Assembly: GCF_014650675.1 (NCBI RefSeq)
Contig: NZ_BMVK01000004.1
Coordinates: 310,001 to 374,000 of the forward strand
Direction of reading: 5' to 3'
Origin: Streptomyces anulatus
Lineage (GTDB): Bacteria > Actinomycetota > Actinomycetes > Streptomycetales > Streptomycetaceae
Length of the DNA stretch: 64,000 nucleotides
The notes under the pieces are model-generated. The model saw only the letters and a list, made by a program, of their open reading frames with translations, did not search any database and was not told the origin of the DNA. How positions within the stretch are numbered: position 1 is the first letter of the stretch; the number at the start of each line of letters is the position of its first letter. Shown here one piece after another: positions 44,860 to 52,648 of this stretch. The translations under genes and the position numbers were made by a program.

Positions 44860-45879
44860 ATGGCCATGCCGCTCCGTCAGTCCATCAAGGTTGCGACGTA
44901 TCTCCTCGAACAGAAGCTTCGCAAGCGTGAGAAGTTCCCGCTGATCGTCGAGCTGGAGCCGTTGTTCGCCTGCAACCTCGCCTGCGAGGGCTGTGGGAAG
45001 ATCCAGCACCCGGCCGGTGTCCTGAAGCAGCGCATGCCGGTCGCCCAGGCGGTGGGCGCGGTGCTCGAATCCGGCGCCCCCATGGTGTCCATCGCCGGTG
45101 GCGAACCACTGATGCACCCCCAGATCGACGAGATCGTGCGCCAGCTCGTCGCGAGGAAGAAGTACGTCTTCCTCTGCACCAACGCGATGCTGATGCGGAA
45201 GAAGCTCGACAAGTTCACCCCGTCCCCGTACTTCGCCTTCGCCGTGCACATCGACGGACTGCGCGAGCGCCACGACGAGTCGGTCGCCAAGGAAGGCGTC
45301 TTCGACGAGGCCGTCGCCGCGATGAAGGAGGCCAAGCGGCGCGGCTTCCGCGTCACCACCAACTCCACCTTCTTCAACACCGACACCCCGCAGACCATCA
45401 TCGAGGTGCTCAACTACCTCAACGACGACCTGCACGTCGACGAGATGATGATCTCGCCCGCCTACGCCTACGAGAAGGCCCCCGACCAGGAGCACTTCCT
45501 CGGGGTCGAGCAGACCCGCGAGCTGTTCAAGAAGGCCTTCGCGGGCGGCAACCGGGCCCGCTGGCGGCTCAACCACTCGCCGCTCTTCCTGGACTTCCTG
45601 GAGGGCAAGGCGGACTTCCCGTGCACCGCGTGGGCGATCCCCAACTACTCCCTCTTCGGCTGGCAGCGCCCCTGCTACCTGATGAGCGACGGCTACGTAC
45701 CGACGTACCGCCAGCTCATCGAGGAGACCGACTGGGAGAAGTACGGCCGGGGCAAGGACCCGCGCTGCGCCAACTGCATGGCGCACTGCGGCTACGAGCC
45801 CACGGCGGTGCTCGCCACCATGGGGTCCCTGAAGGAGTCCCTGCGCGCGGCACGGGAGACCATCACCAGCAACCGGTGA
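44860..45879 (+). CDS. hpnH: Radical SAM adenosylhopane synthase HpnH
   Basis: 339 residues. The radical SAM cluster motif CNLACEGCG starts at about residue 38, followed by the SAM-binding GGEPLMHPQ. A C-terminal domain with Cys pairs (DPRCANCMAHCGYEP) is characteristic of HpnH. It adds a 5'-deoxyadenosyl radical to hopene to give adenosylhopane, the first step of side-chain extension. ATG at 44860 with AGGAGGTGA (44846-44854) six bases upstream, the strongest ribosome site in the operon and overlapping the hpnG stop. Confidence 0.95.
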   Translation: MAMPLRQSIKVATYLLEQKLRKREKFPLIVELEPLFACNLACEGCGKIQHPAGVLKQRMPVAQAVGAVLESGAPMVSIAGGEPLMHPQIDEIVRQLVARKKYVFLCTNAMLMRKKLDKFTPSPYFAFAVHIDGLRERHDESVAKEGVFDEAVAAMKEAKRRGFRVTTNSTFFNTDTPQTIIEVLNYLNDDLHVDEMMISPAYAYEKAPDQEHFLGVEQTRELFKKAFAGGNRARWRLNHSPLFLDFLEGKADFPCTAWAIPNYSLFGWQRPCYLMSDGYVPTYRQLIEETDWEKYGRGKDPRCANCMAHCGYEPTAVLATMGSLKESLRAARETITSNR

Positions 45880-45970
45880 GGCGGTGACCGACGGGGTACG
45901 GCCGGCCGCCACGGGTCTCCGGGGCGGCCGGCCCTCCGCAGCAGCACACCTTGAAGGAGAAGGACGGGCG

Positions 45971-47368
45971 ATGACGGACGGCGGATCCCAGGGCTTCGAC
46001 CTGGCTCGGCTCCTCGCCGAGCGCGGGGCCGAGCGGTACGACCTGCACGCGCGCCACCTGAACCACCAGCTGCCGCGCATGCTGCACACCATCGGCTTCG
46101 ACAAGGTCTACGAGCGGGCCGAGGGCGCGTACTTCTGGGACGCGGAGGGCAACGACTACCTCGACATGCTCGCCGGGTTCGGCGTCATGGGCCTCGGCCG
46201 CCACCACCCCGTCGTCCGGCGGGCCCTGCACGACGTCCTGGACGCCCAGCTCGCCGACCTCACCCGCTTCGACTGCCAGCCGCTGCCCGGACTGCTCGCC
46301 GAGAAGCTCCTCGCCCACAGCCCGCACCTGGACCGCGTCTTCTTCGGGAACAGCGGCACGGAGGCGGTCGAGACGGCGCTGAAATTCGCCCGCTACGCCA
46401 CCGGGAAGCCCCGGGTCCTCTACTGCGAGCACGCCTTCCACGGGCTCACCACGGGATCCCTGTCGGTCAACGGGGAGAGCGGGTTCCGCGACGGTTTCGC
46501 CCCGCTGCTGCCGGACACATCGGTCCCGCTGGGCGACCTGGACGCGCTGCGCCGCGAGCTGAAGCGTGGCGACGTCGCGGCCCTCGTGGTGGAGCCCATC
46601 CAGGGGAAAGGCGTGCACGCCGCGCCGCCCGGCTATCTGCGCGAGGCGCAGGAGCTGCTGCACCGGCACAAGGCGCTCCTGATCGTCGACGAGGTGCAGA
46701 CGGGTCTCGGCCGGACCGGGGACTTCTACGCCTACCAGCACGAGGAGGGTGTGGAGCCCGACCTGGTGTGCGTCGCCAAGGCGCTCTCCGGCGGCTATGT
46801 GCCCGTCGGCGCGACCCTCGGCAAGGACTGGATCTTCCGCAAGGTCTACTCCTCGATGGACCGGGTCCTCGTCCACTCCGCGAGCTTCGGCTCCAACGCC
46901 CAGGCGATGGCGGCGGGCCTCGCCGTCCTGACGGTGATGGAGGACGAGGAGACCGTCGCGAACGCCCGGCGCACCGGCGACCTGCTGCGCGAGCGGCTGG
47001 CGGCCCTGGTGGACCGCTACGAGCTGCTGCACGAGGTCCGCGGGCGCGGGCTGATGATCGGCATCGAATTCGGCCGGCCCGCCTCGCTCAAGCTCCGGAG
47101 CCGCTGGACCATGCTCCAGGCGGCCCGCAAGGGCCTCTTCGCCCAGATGGTCGTGGTGCCGCTGCTCCAGAAGCACCGGATCCTCACCCAGGTCTCCGGC
47201 GACCACCTGGAAGTGATCAAACTGATTCCGCCGCTGGTCATCGGGGACGCGGAGGTGGACCGCTTCGTGGCGGCCTTCACGTCCGTCATGGACGACGCGC
47301 ACAGCGGCGGCGGACTGATGTGGGACTTCGGCCGGACGCTGGTCAAGCAGGCCGTGGCCAACCGCTGA
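45971..47368 (+). CDS. hpnO: HpnO-like aminotransferase (aminobacteriohopanetriol)
   Basis: 465 residues, class III PLP aminotransferase. Lys270 in CVAKALSGGYVPVGA binds PLP, with VDEVQTGLGRTG (Asp240) and FGNSGTEAVETALKFA upstream. By position behind hpnH it should convert ribosylhopane to aminobacteriohopanetriol. ATG at 45971 with AAGGAGAAGG upstream. Just 91 bp separate it from hpnH; in S. coelicolor, from memory, ispG and dxs lie there. An ornithine/acetylornithine-type activity cannot be excluded on sequence alone. Confidence 0.87.
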   Translation: MTDGGSQGFDLARLLAERGAERYDLHARHLNHQLPRMLHTIGFDKVYERAEGAYFWDAEGNDYLDMLAGFGVMGLGRHHPVVRRALHDVLDAQLADLTRFDCQPLPGLLAEKLLAHSPHLDRVFFGNSGTEAVETALKFARYATGKPRVLYCEHAFHGLTTGSLSVNGESGFRDGFAPLLPDTSVPLGDLDALRRELKRGDVAALVVEPIQGKGVHAAPPGYLREAQELLHRHKALLIVDEVQTGLGRTGDFYAYQHEEGVEPDLVCVAKALSGGYVPVGATLGKDWIFRKVYSSMDRVLVHSASFGSNAQAMAAGLAVLTVMEDEETVANARRTGDLLRERLAALVDRYELLHEVRGRGLMIGIEFGRPASLKLRSRWTMLQAARKGLFAQMVVVPLLQKHRILTQVSGDHLEVIKLIPPLVIGDAEVDRFVAAFTSVMDDAHSGGGLMWDFGRTLVKQAVANR

Positions 47369-47387
47369 CCGGAGCGGGAAACGAGAA

Positions 47388-47422
47388 TTGCCTCTGAGGT
47401 AAGTTATTTGCCTCAGAGGAAA
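47388..47422. promoter_or_regulatory. Double palindromic operator before XRE-cupin gene
   Basis: Two near-palindromes, TTGCCTCTGAGGTAA (47388-47402) and TTTGCCTCAGAGGAAA (47407-47422, the same sequence inverted), share the CCTCTGAGG core. They lie 20-55 bp before the XRE-cupin start. Strong candidate for an autoregulatory site. Confidence 0.72.
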
Positions 47423-47442
47423 GATCCTGGCCCAATGGAGGC

Positions 47443-48051
47443 ATGAACACTCCGGACGAAGGGGTGCCGGACGAGCTCCCCGGCGTCGCACCCCGACTGC
47501 GGGACCTGCGCCGCGACCGCGGTCTCACCCTGGAGGCCGCCGCCGGCCGGGCCGGACTCTCCCCGGCCCATCTCTCCCGGCTGGAGACCGGCCGCAGGCA
47601 GCCCTCGCTGCCGATGCTGCTGGGGCTCGCCCGTATCTACGGTACGACGGTCTCCGAGCTGCTCGGCGAGCAGCCGCCCGAACGTGACGCGATCGTCCGC
47701 GGCGGCGGCTTCGAGGGGGCGGAGGCCGACGGCTGGATGTACCGGCAGGCCGGCGGATCCGGCCGCGCGATGCAGGCGCTGCGGGTGCGTGTTCCGTACG
47801 GGACCCAGGGCGACCTGGTCCGGGTCCATCCCGGCGAGGAGTGGCTGTACGTCCTGGAAGGGCGGCTGCGGGTCGGGCTCGGCGACACCGTCCACGACCT
47901 CGAACCCGGCGACAGCGCCCACTTCGACTCGCTCACCCCGCACCGGATCGCGGCCGTCGACCGCGGCGGCGCGGAGCTGCTCTTCGTCCATACCCTGCTG
48001 CAGAGTCCCGCCGCCGAGCTGTGCCTCGGCAACGCCCTCCACGCGCGCTGA
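47443..48051 (+). CDS. XRE-family regulator with cupin sensor
   Basis: 202 residues. N-terminal XRE helix-turn-helix (about residues 15-72; LTLEAAAGRAGLSPAHLSRLETGRRQPSLPMLLGLARIYG), then a cupin_2 domain (about residues 105-185; VRVHPGEEWLYVLEGRLRVGLGD, GDSAHFDSLTPHRI). Similar proteins such as PuuR sense small ligands through the cupin. GGAGG precedes the start. The next gene is a 57-residue membrane protein on the same strand. The paired operator at 47388-47422 implies autoregulation; control of the hopanoid operon is possible from position only. Confidence 0.9.
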   Translation: MNTPDEGVPDELPGVAPRLRDLRRDRGLTLEAAAGRAGLSPAHLSRLETGRRQPSLPMLLGLARIYGTTVSELLGEQPPERDAIVRGGGFEGAEADGWMYRQAGGSGRAMQALRVRVPYGTQGDLVRVHPGEEWLYVLEGRLRVGLGDTVHDLEPGDSAHFDSLTPHRIAAVDRGGAELLFVHTLLQSPAAELCLGNALHAR

Positions 48052-48115
48052 CCGGCCGTCCCCGCCGGCCCCATCCTTCGCTCCACCGGCCGCCAGGCCG
48101 ACAGAGAGGACCGTC

Positions 48116-48289
48116 ATGTCTGATTCCGAACACTACGACCCGCTGGGTCCCGGTCGCCGCGCGAACGAGGACCCGCAGGAGAAACGGATGCCGCGGGGTG
48201 TCATCATCCGGCTCTTCGCCTACCTCGTGGCGGGCCACGTCATCGCGGGCTTCCTCTACCTGCTCTTCGTGGTGGCCGGGAGCAAGTGA
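48116..48289 (+). CDS. 57-residue single-helix membrane protein (DUF6126-like)
   Basis: 57 residues: polar first 25 (many Asp, Glu, Arg), then MPRGVIIRLFAYLVAGHVIAGFLYLLFVVAGSK with one transmembrane helix at about 28-54. GAGAGGA ribosome site 6 bp upstream. From memory, such proteins (DUF6126) often follow XRE-cupin regulators in Streptomyces, and the 64-bp gap suggests co-transcription. Function unknown; it may transmit or modulate the regulator's signal at the membrane. Confidence 0.7.
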   Translation: MSDSEHYDPLGPGRRANEDPQEKRMPRGVIIRLFAYLVAGHVIAGFLYLLFVVAGSK

Positions 48290-48337
48290 CGGCGGGCGGG
48301 CGACCGCCCGCTCACGGACGGATCGCCGCCCTCCGGG

Positions 48338-49150
48338 TCAGCCCTGGTCGAGCAGGCGCTCGCGCAGCCGCTCCCGGGTCTCGGGGGAGACCTTCAGCCC
48401 CTCGGCCAGGTAGCGGTCCGTCGTTCCCCAGTTCTCCTCGATGGTCGCGAAGGCCGCCGCCAGGTAGGCGGGCCGCGCCCCGAAGAGCGGGTCCAGCAGC
48501 TCCATCACCTCGGGCGACATCCCCGTCCCGGACGCGTCGGAGCGCTTCACGGCGTAGCGGCGGTGGAGGTCGTTGGACTTGAGGTAGTCCTCCTCGATCG
48601 CCTCCACCTCGACGCCGACCGCCAGCAGGGCGACCGCGATCGAGAGACCGGCGCGGTCCTTGCCCGCCGCGCAGTGCATCAGCGCGGGGACGCTGTCCTC
48701 GGCCAGGGAGTGCAGCACCCGGCTGTGCTCGGCGGTGCGGTCCTCGATCGTCGCGCGGTACATCCGGATCATGCGGTCGACGCCCTTGCCGTCCGCGAGG
48801 ACCGAGCGCAGCTGCTCGATGTTCCCGTCGCCCACCAGTCGCCAGAACTCCGCGCCGTCGGCCGGGTCCGAGAGCGGAATGCTGACATTGCGGACACCGG
48901 CCAGTTCGATGTCGTACCCGTCGAGCCGGTGGTCGGCGGAGTGGCGGAAGTCGAAGATCGTGTGCAGCCCGAGCCCGCCGAGGAAGATCGCGTCCTCGGC
49001 GGTCGCGTGTGCCAGGTGGCCGCTCCGGTAGAGCCGCCCGAAGGCGGTGCGCCGCCCGTCCGTGGTGGGGAGCCCGCCCACGTCGCGGAAGTTGCGGACT
49101 CCGGTCAGCGCGGTCTCTGTCGGCGGGACCTGCGGCACCTGTTGCGTCAC
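48338..49150 (-). CDS. Tyrosine-protein phosphatase
   Basis: 270 residues. P-loop HCAAGKDRAG (Cys-x5-Arg) at about residue 165, with NFRDVGGL and the DFRHSADH segment typical of the bacterial tyrosine/dual-specificity phosphatase family (DUF1331-like). GTG at 49150 is chosen: AGGAG sits 6 bp upstream, and the upstream 30 codons look non-coding. Dephosphorylates phosphotyrosine or phosphoinositide-type substrates; the natural target is unknown. Convergent with the small membrane protein gene. Confidence 0.88.
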   Translation of the reverse strand: MTQQVPQVPPTETALTGVRNFRDVGGLPTTDGRRTAFGRLYRSGHLAHATAEDAIFLGGLGLHTIFDFRHSADHRLDGYDIELAGVRNVSIPLSDPADGAEFWRLVGDGNIEQLRSVLADGKGVDRMIRMYRATIEDRTAEHSRVLHSLAEDSVPALMHCAAGKDRAGLSIAVALLAVGVEVEAIEEDYLKSNDLHRRYAVKRSDASGTGMSPEVMELLDPLFGARPAYLAAAFATIEENWGTTDRYLAEGLKVSPETRERLRERLLDQG

Positions 49151-49574
49151 GGTGGCTCCTGGGATCTCTGGCGTCGGCGCGGCTCGCCGGCGAGGGCGCT
49201 CCCGTGACGATACGACATCGATTCGTCGGAAAATCATCACGGTCGCACACCTCGGTGAGGGTGCCGGGGCGGCCGGGCTGACCTGGCGTCAGGAGTGACG
49301 TCCGCGCTGTGTCCGTATTGGTGCATTTCGCAGAACATGCCCCGCTAATGGGGGAGATGGGATTTCAGAGGTGAGCGGGATCATATCTGTGACGGTCTGT
49401 GGCGGGCATACCCCGGGCCATTCCCGTTGCCCGTACGGAAATCCAAGATCCGTAATCCACGGAGTGTGACGGGAATTCCGGAGCGAAAGGGAATCGATGA
49501 TTCGGGTGCGCAACCGATGGCTTGTTCTGCTCGTCCTGACTCGTTTACGGTCGCCGCAATCCGGACGGACCGCC
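49151..49574 (+). promoter_or_regulatory. Long lower-GC leader/promoter of the M23 hydrolase
   Basis: About 420 bp between the phosphatase start and the riboswitch, noticeably lower in GC from 49280 on. It holds no plausible gene. It contains small self-complementary units such as CGGAATTCCGG-like GGGAATTCCGG near 49470. The hydrolase promoter is probably in the 3' half; I could not assign boxes. Confidence 0.45.
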
Positions 49575-49748
49575 TAATCCTGCCGCCGCCCGGAATTCGC
49601 ACCCACCCACTCACGTGTGGCAGGAGCGGGGGAACCAGGTAAGCCGCCGATCCGGAGCGATCCGGACCGGCTCGGGGTGAAGTCGCCGCAAGGTGACCGG
49701 GCATCTCCAGCCCGAACCCGACAGCTCACCTCGCAGGCGCCGGAGAGG
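49575..49748 (+). promoter_or_regulatory. Cyclic di-AMP (ydaO/yuaA) riboswitch
   Basis: Conserved ydaO-yuaA blocks appear in order: GGGGGAACCA at 49628-49637, GGGGTGAAGTCGCCGCAAGG near 49674, and CCGAACCCGACAGCTCACCT at 49712-49731, followed by CGCAGGCGCCGGAGAGGA. This lies just upstream of a LysM/M23 hydrolase start, the usual genomic place of this riboswitch in actinomycetes. It senses c-di-AMP and normally turns off expression. Outer boundaries are approximate. Confidence 0.9.
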
Positions 49749-49757
49749 AAATTCCCC

Positions 49758-50717
49758 ATGCCCGCAAAGGGTAAGCACCGTCGTCCGAAGTCCGGCCCGA
49801 TCTCCCGCGGCGTCCTCGCCGCAGGGACCGGCGGCGCCGCACTCGCCCTCCCGCTCATCGGCGCCACCGTCGCGAGCGCCGCGGACCAGGCCGCTCCGGC
49901 CGTGAAGCCCGCGGCCGCCTCGGTCGCCGCCGCGCACACCGCTCCGGCCACCGCCCCGGCCGCGTCGAAGGCCGCCCCGAAGACGTACGCCGTCGTCTCC
50001 GGCGACTACCTGGCGAAGATCGCCGCCGAGCACCAGCTCAAGGGCGGGTGGGAGAAGCTGTACCAGGACAACCGCTCCACCGTCGGCGAGAACCCCAGCC
50101 TGATCCACCCGGGCATGAAGCTGACCCTCGGCGCCAAGGGCTCCGCCCCGGCCGAGAAGTCCGCGGCTCCGAAGGCCGCCGCTCCGAAGGCCGCTCCGAA
50201 GGCCGCGCCGAAGAAGGCCGATCCCGCGCCGAAGGCGGACACCGTCTCCGCCGACGACTCCGAGGGCTCCGGCAGCTCGGCGCAGACCGGCTCCTCCGAG
50301 GCCACCGGCTCCGGCTGGTCCGCCCCGCTGGCCAGCGCCAACGTCACCACCCAGTACCGGGCTTCCGGCGCCAGCTGGTCCAGCGGCTACCACACCGGCT
50401 CGGACTTCCAGGCCGCCTCCGGCACCCCCGTACTCGCCATCGGCCCGGGCACCGTGGTCTCGGCCGGCAACAGCGGCTCGTACGGCAACGAGGTCGTCAT
50501 CAAGCACGAGGACGGCATGTACTCCCAGTACGCCCACCAGTCCTCGCTCAACGTCTCCGTCGGCCAGACCGTCACCGGCGGCCAGCAGATCGGCCTCTCC
50601 GGCTCCACCGGCAACTCCACCGGCCCGCACCTGCACTTCGAGGTCCGCACCGGCCCGAGCTACGGCTCGGACGTCGACCCGATCGCGTACCTGCGTCAGC
50701 ACGGAGTCTCCGTCTGA
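49758..50717 (+). CDS. Secreted LysM / M23 peptidoglycan hydrolase
   Basis: 319 residues. Signal peptide residues 1-42 with a basic start (KGKHRRPKSG) and Ala-Ser-Ala cleavage region. LysM domain about residues 75-125 (YAVVSGDYLAKIAAEH). An Ala/Pro/Lys-rich linker (about 130-175) with repeated AAPKAAPK units spans the wall. M23 metallopeptidase domain about 220-312: HTGSDF (His/Asp) and HLHFEVR (two His). It cleaves peptide crosslinks of peptidoglycan. ATG at 49758 follows the c-di-AMP riboswitch; terminator at 50740. Confidence 0.94.
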   Translation: MPAKGKHRRPKSGPISRGVLAAGTGGAALALPLIGATVASAADQAAPAVKPAAASVAAAHTAPATAPAASKAAPKTYAVVSGDYLAKIAAEHQLKGGWEKLYQDNRSTVGENPSLIHPGMKLTLGAKGSAPAEKSAAPKAAAPKAAPKAAPKKADPAPKADTVSADDSEGSGSSAQTGSSEATGSGWSAPLASANVTTQYRASGASWSSGYHTGSDFQAASGTPVLAIGPGTVVSAGNSGSYGNEVVIKHEDGMYSQYAHQSSLNVSVGQTVTGGQQIGLSGSTGNSTGPHLHFEVRTGPSYGSDVDPIAYLRQHGVSV

Positions 50718-50739
50718 CCGGGCGCGGCGAGAAGTAATC

Positions 50740-50771
50740 GAGGGGCGGTGCGCGGCGGCGCACCGCCCCTC
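50740..50771 (+). terminator. Terminator of M23 hydrolase gene
   Basis: 14-bp perfect arms (GAGGGGCGGTGCGC and complement) with a GGCG loop, 22 bp after the stop. Confidence 0.85.
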
Positions 50772-50878
50772 CACTTATTCCGGCTTTACCAAAAACTGAC
50801 CGGGTGGTCTATCTCACCACCCGTCAACCCCGCATTACGGTCGCGTAGGTCACATCGCACGATGCAGGATAAGTGCTT

Positions 50879-51706
50879 GTGGCAGACGATTCGAGAAACA
50901 ACCAGCAGCACACCATCGGGTCGTACGCGGCGATTGGCGACAGTTTCACCGAGGGCGTCGGCGACCCCGGCCCCGACGGGACGTATCTCGGCTGGGCGGA
51001 CCGCTTCGCGGTGCTCCTCGCCGACCGGCTCCCGGCCCCCGACGGGGCGACCGGCCCCGAGGACTCCCCGCACGGGGACTTCCGCTACGCCAATCTCGCC
51101 GTACGAGGACGTCTCCTCGACCAGATCGTCGAGGAGCAGATCCCGCGCGCCAAGGAACTGGCCCCCGACCTGGTCAGCTTCTGCGCGGGCGGCAACGACA
51201 TCATCCGGCCCGGCACTGACCCCGACGACCTCGCCGAGCGCTTCGAGCGGGCGGTCGCCGACCTGAGCAACGCCGTCGGCACGGTCATGGTCACCACCGG
51301 CTTCGACACCCGGGGCGTTCCGGTGCTGCGCCACATGCGCGGCAAGATCGCCACGTACAACGTCCACCTGCGGGCCATCGCCGACCGCTACCACTGCCCC
51401 GTGCTGGACCTGTGGTCGCTGCGTTCCGTGCAGGACCGGCGCGCGTGGGACAACGACCGGCTGCACCTGTCGCCCGAGGGCCACACCCGCGTCGCGCTGC
51501 GTGCCGCACAGGTACTCGGCCACGACGTGCCCGCCGACCCCGACCAGCCCTGGCCGCCGCAGGCCCAGCGCACCCCCTTCGACGAGCGGCGCGACAACAT
51601 CCAGTGGGCCCGCGAATACCTCGTGCCCTGGATCGGCCGCCGGCTGCGCGGAGAGTCCTCCGGCGACCACGTCGAGGCGAAGCGCCCGGACCTCCTGCCG
51701 CTGTAG
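50879..51706 (+). CDS. SGNH/GDSL hydrolase
   Basis: 275 residues, no signal peptide. Block I AIGDSFTEGVGD (catalytic Ser), block III GGNDII, and block V DRLHLSPEGH (Asp and His), the full SGNH set. Possible lipase, esterase or acyl hydrolase of cell-envelope or small-molecule substrates. The GTG at 50879 is preferred over 50873: AGGA at 50866-50869 is 9 bp from the former. Preceded by a 107-bp lower-GC region (50772-50878). It ends 12 bp before the convergent STM4011-like gene. Confidence 0.87.
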   Translation: MADDSRNNQQHTIGSYAAIGDSFTEGVGDPGPDGTYLGWADRFAVLLADRLPAPDGATGPEDSPHGDFRYANLAVRGRLLDQIVEEQIPRAKELAPDLVSFCAGGNDIIRPGTDPDDLAERFERAVADLSNAVGTVMVTTGFDTRGVPVLRHMRGKIATYNVHLRAIADRYHCPVLDLWSLRSVQDRRAWDNDRLHLSPEGHTRVALRAAQVLGHDVPADPDQPWPPQAQRTPFDERRDNIQWAREYLVPWIGRRLRGESSGDHVEAKRPDLLPL

Positions 51707-51718
51707 CCGTCGAGCCGG

Positions 51719-52642
51719 TCAGGGCTCCAGCAGGGGAAGCGCACGCCGGGACGGGCCCGGCACCACGAGCCCGTCCGGCGGCGTGCCCGCGCCCGGAGGG
51801 TGTCCTGCCGGTATCCGCTCCAGGACACCACCCGCGAACACGTCGTACAGCGGCAGCGACTCCAGGTGCACATAGCCGATGTGGCAGTCGCACACGGCGA
51901 GCGGACAGGCCCGCGGGCCGAGCGCCCGGCGGTAACTGCCGTCGTAGAGGTTCCCCAGCTCCGCCTTGACGAAGTGACAGCGCCGCACGGTGCCGTCGCC
52001 GTCCACCGAGATCACCGACTCGCCCGTCCGGCAGGGCAGCCCCGCCGAGCGGTGCGGATCACGGCTGTAGGGGAACAGCGGATCCAGCTCGGTCCACCGC
52101 GCCGCCTCCTCGTCGGTGTAGGTGTGCCCCTCGGCGGCGTTCACCCAGAGATAGACCTCCTCCGGCAGCGCCGCCCGCAGCCGACGAGCCTCGTCGAGGT
52201 GCTCGTCGAACCCCACCACGCCCACGCTGTAGCGGATCCCCTTCGCGGACAGCTCCCGGCACCTGCCCAGGAACCGCTCGTACGGGGTCTGCCCCGGGTG
52301 GTACGTGCACCAGAGCGCGATCCGCTCCGGATCGGTGTCCGCCAGCCAGTCGGTGCGGCAGCTCAGGTTCGTCTGGATCGCGACCCGCTCGATGTGCGGC
52401 AGCCGGGACAGCTCGGTCAGCGCCCGCCGGTACCAGGAACGCACCAGGCCCTCGCCCCACGGAGTGAACAGCACGGACAGCCGGTCACCGGTCCGCTCCG
52501 CCGCCCAGCCGGTGAACCGCTCCAGCGCCTCCCGGTCCGCCGTGAGCTGCGCGCGACTGTCCCGCCGCTTGGCGAACGGGCAGTACGGACAGTCGTAGTC
52601 GCAGGAGGCGAGCGGGCCCCGGTAGAGAATCGTCAGGTCCAT
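51719..52642 (-). CDS. STM4011-family radical SAM protein with SPASM-like tail
   Basis: 307 residues. The radical SAM cluster is Cys14, Cys18, Cys21 (CDYDCPYC) only 13 residues from the N-terminus. A second set of Cys, 204, 222, 246, 251 and 253 (RACPLAVCDC), resembles a SPASM/twitch auxiliary Fe-S domain. SPASM enzymes usually modify peptides or sugars. Last gene of a six-gene operon and 6 bp after the STM4012-like gene. The name is from family resemblance I recognise; the substrate is unknown. The short N-terminus is typical here. Confidence 0.85.
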   Translation of the reverse strand: MDLTILYRGPLASCDYDCPYCPFAKRRDSRAQLTADREALERFTGWAAERTGDRLSVLFTPWGEGLVRSWYRRALTELSRLPHIERVAIQTNLSCRTDWLADTDPERIALWCTYHPGQTPYERFLGRCRELSAKGIRYSVGVVGFDEHLDEARRLRAALPEEVYLWVNAAEGHTYTDEEAARWTELDPLFPYSRDPHRSAGLPCRTGESVISVDGDGTVRRCHFVKAELGNLYDGSYRRALGPRACPLAVCDCHIGYVHLESLPLYDVFAGGVLERIPAGHPPGAGTPPDGLVVPGPSRRALPLLEP

Positions 52643-52648
52643 CGCCCG

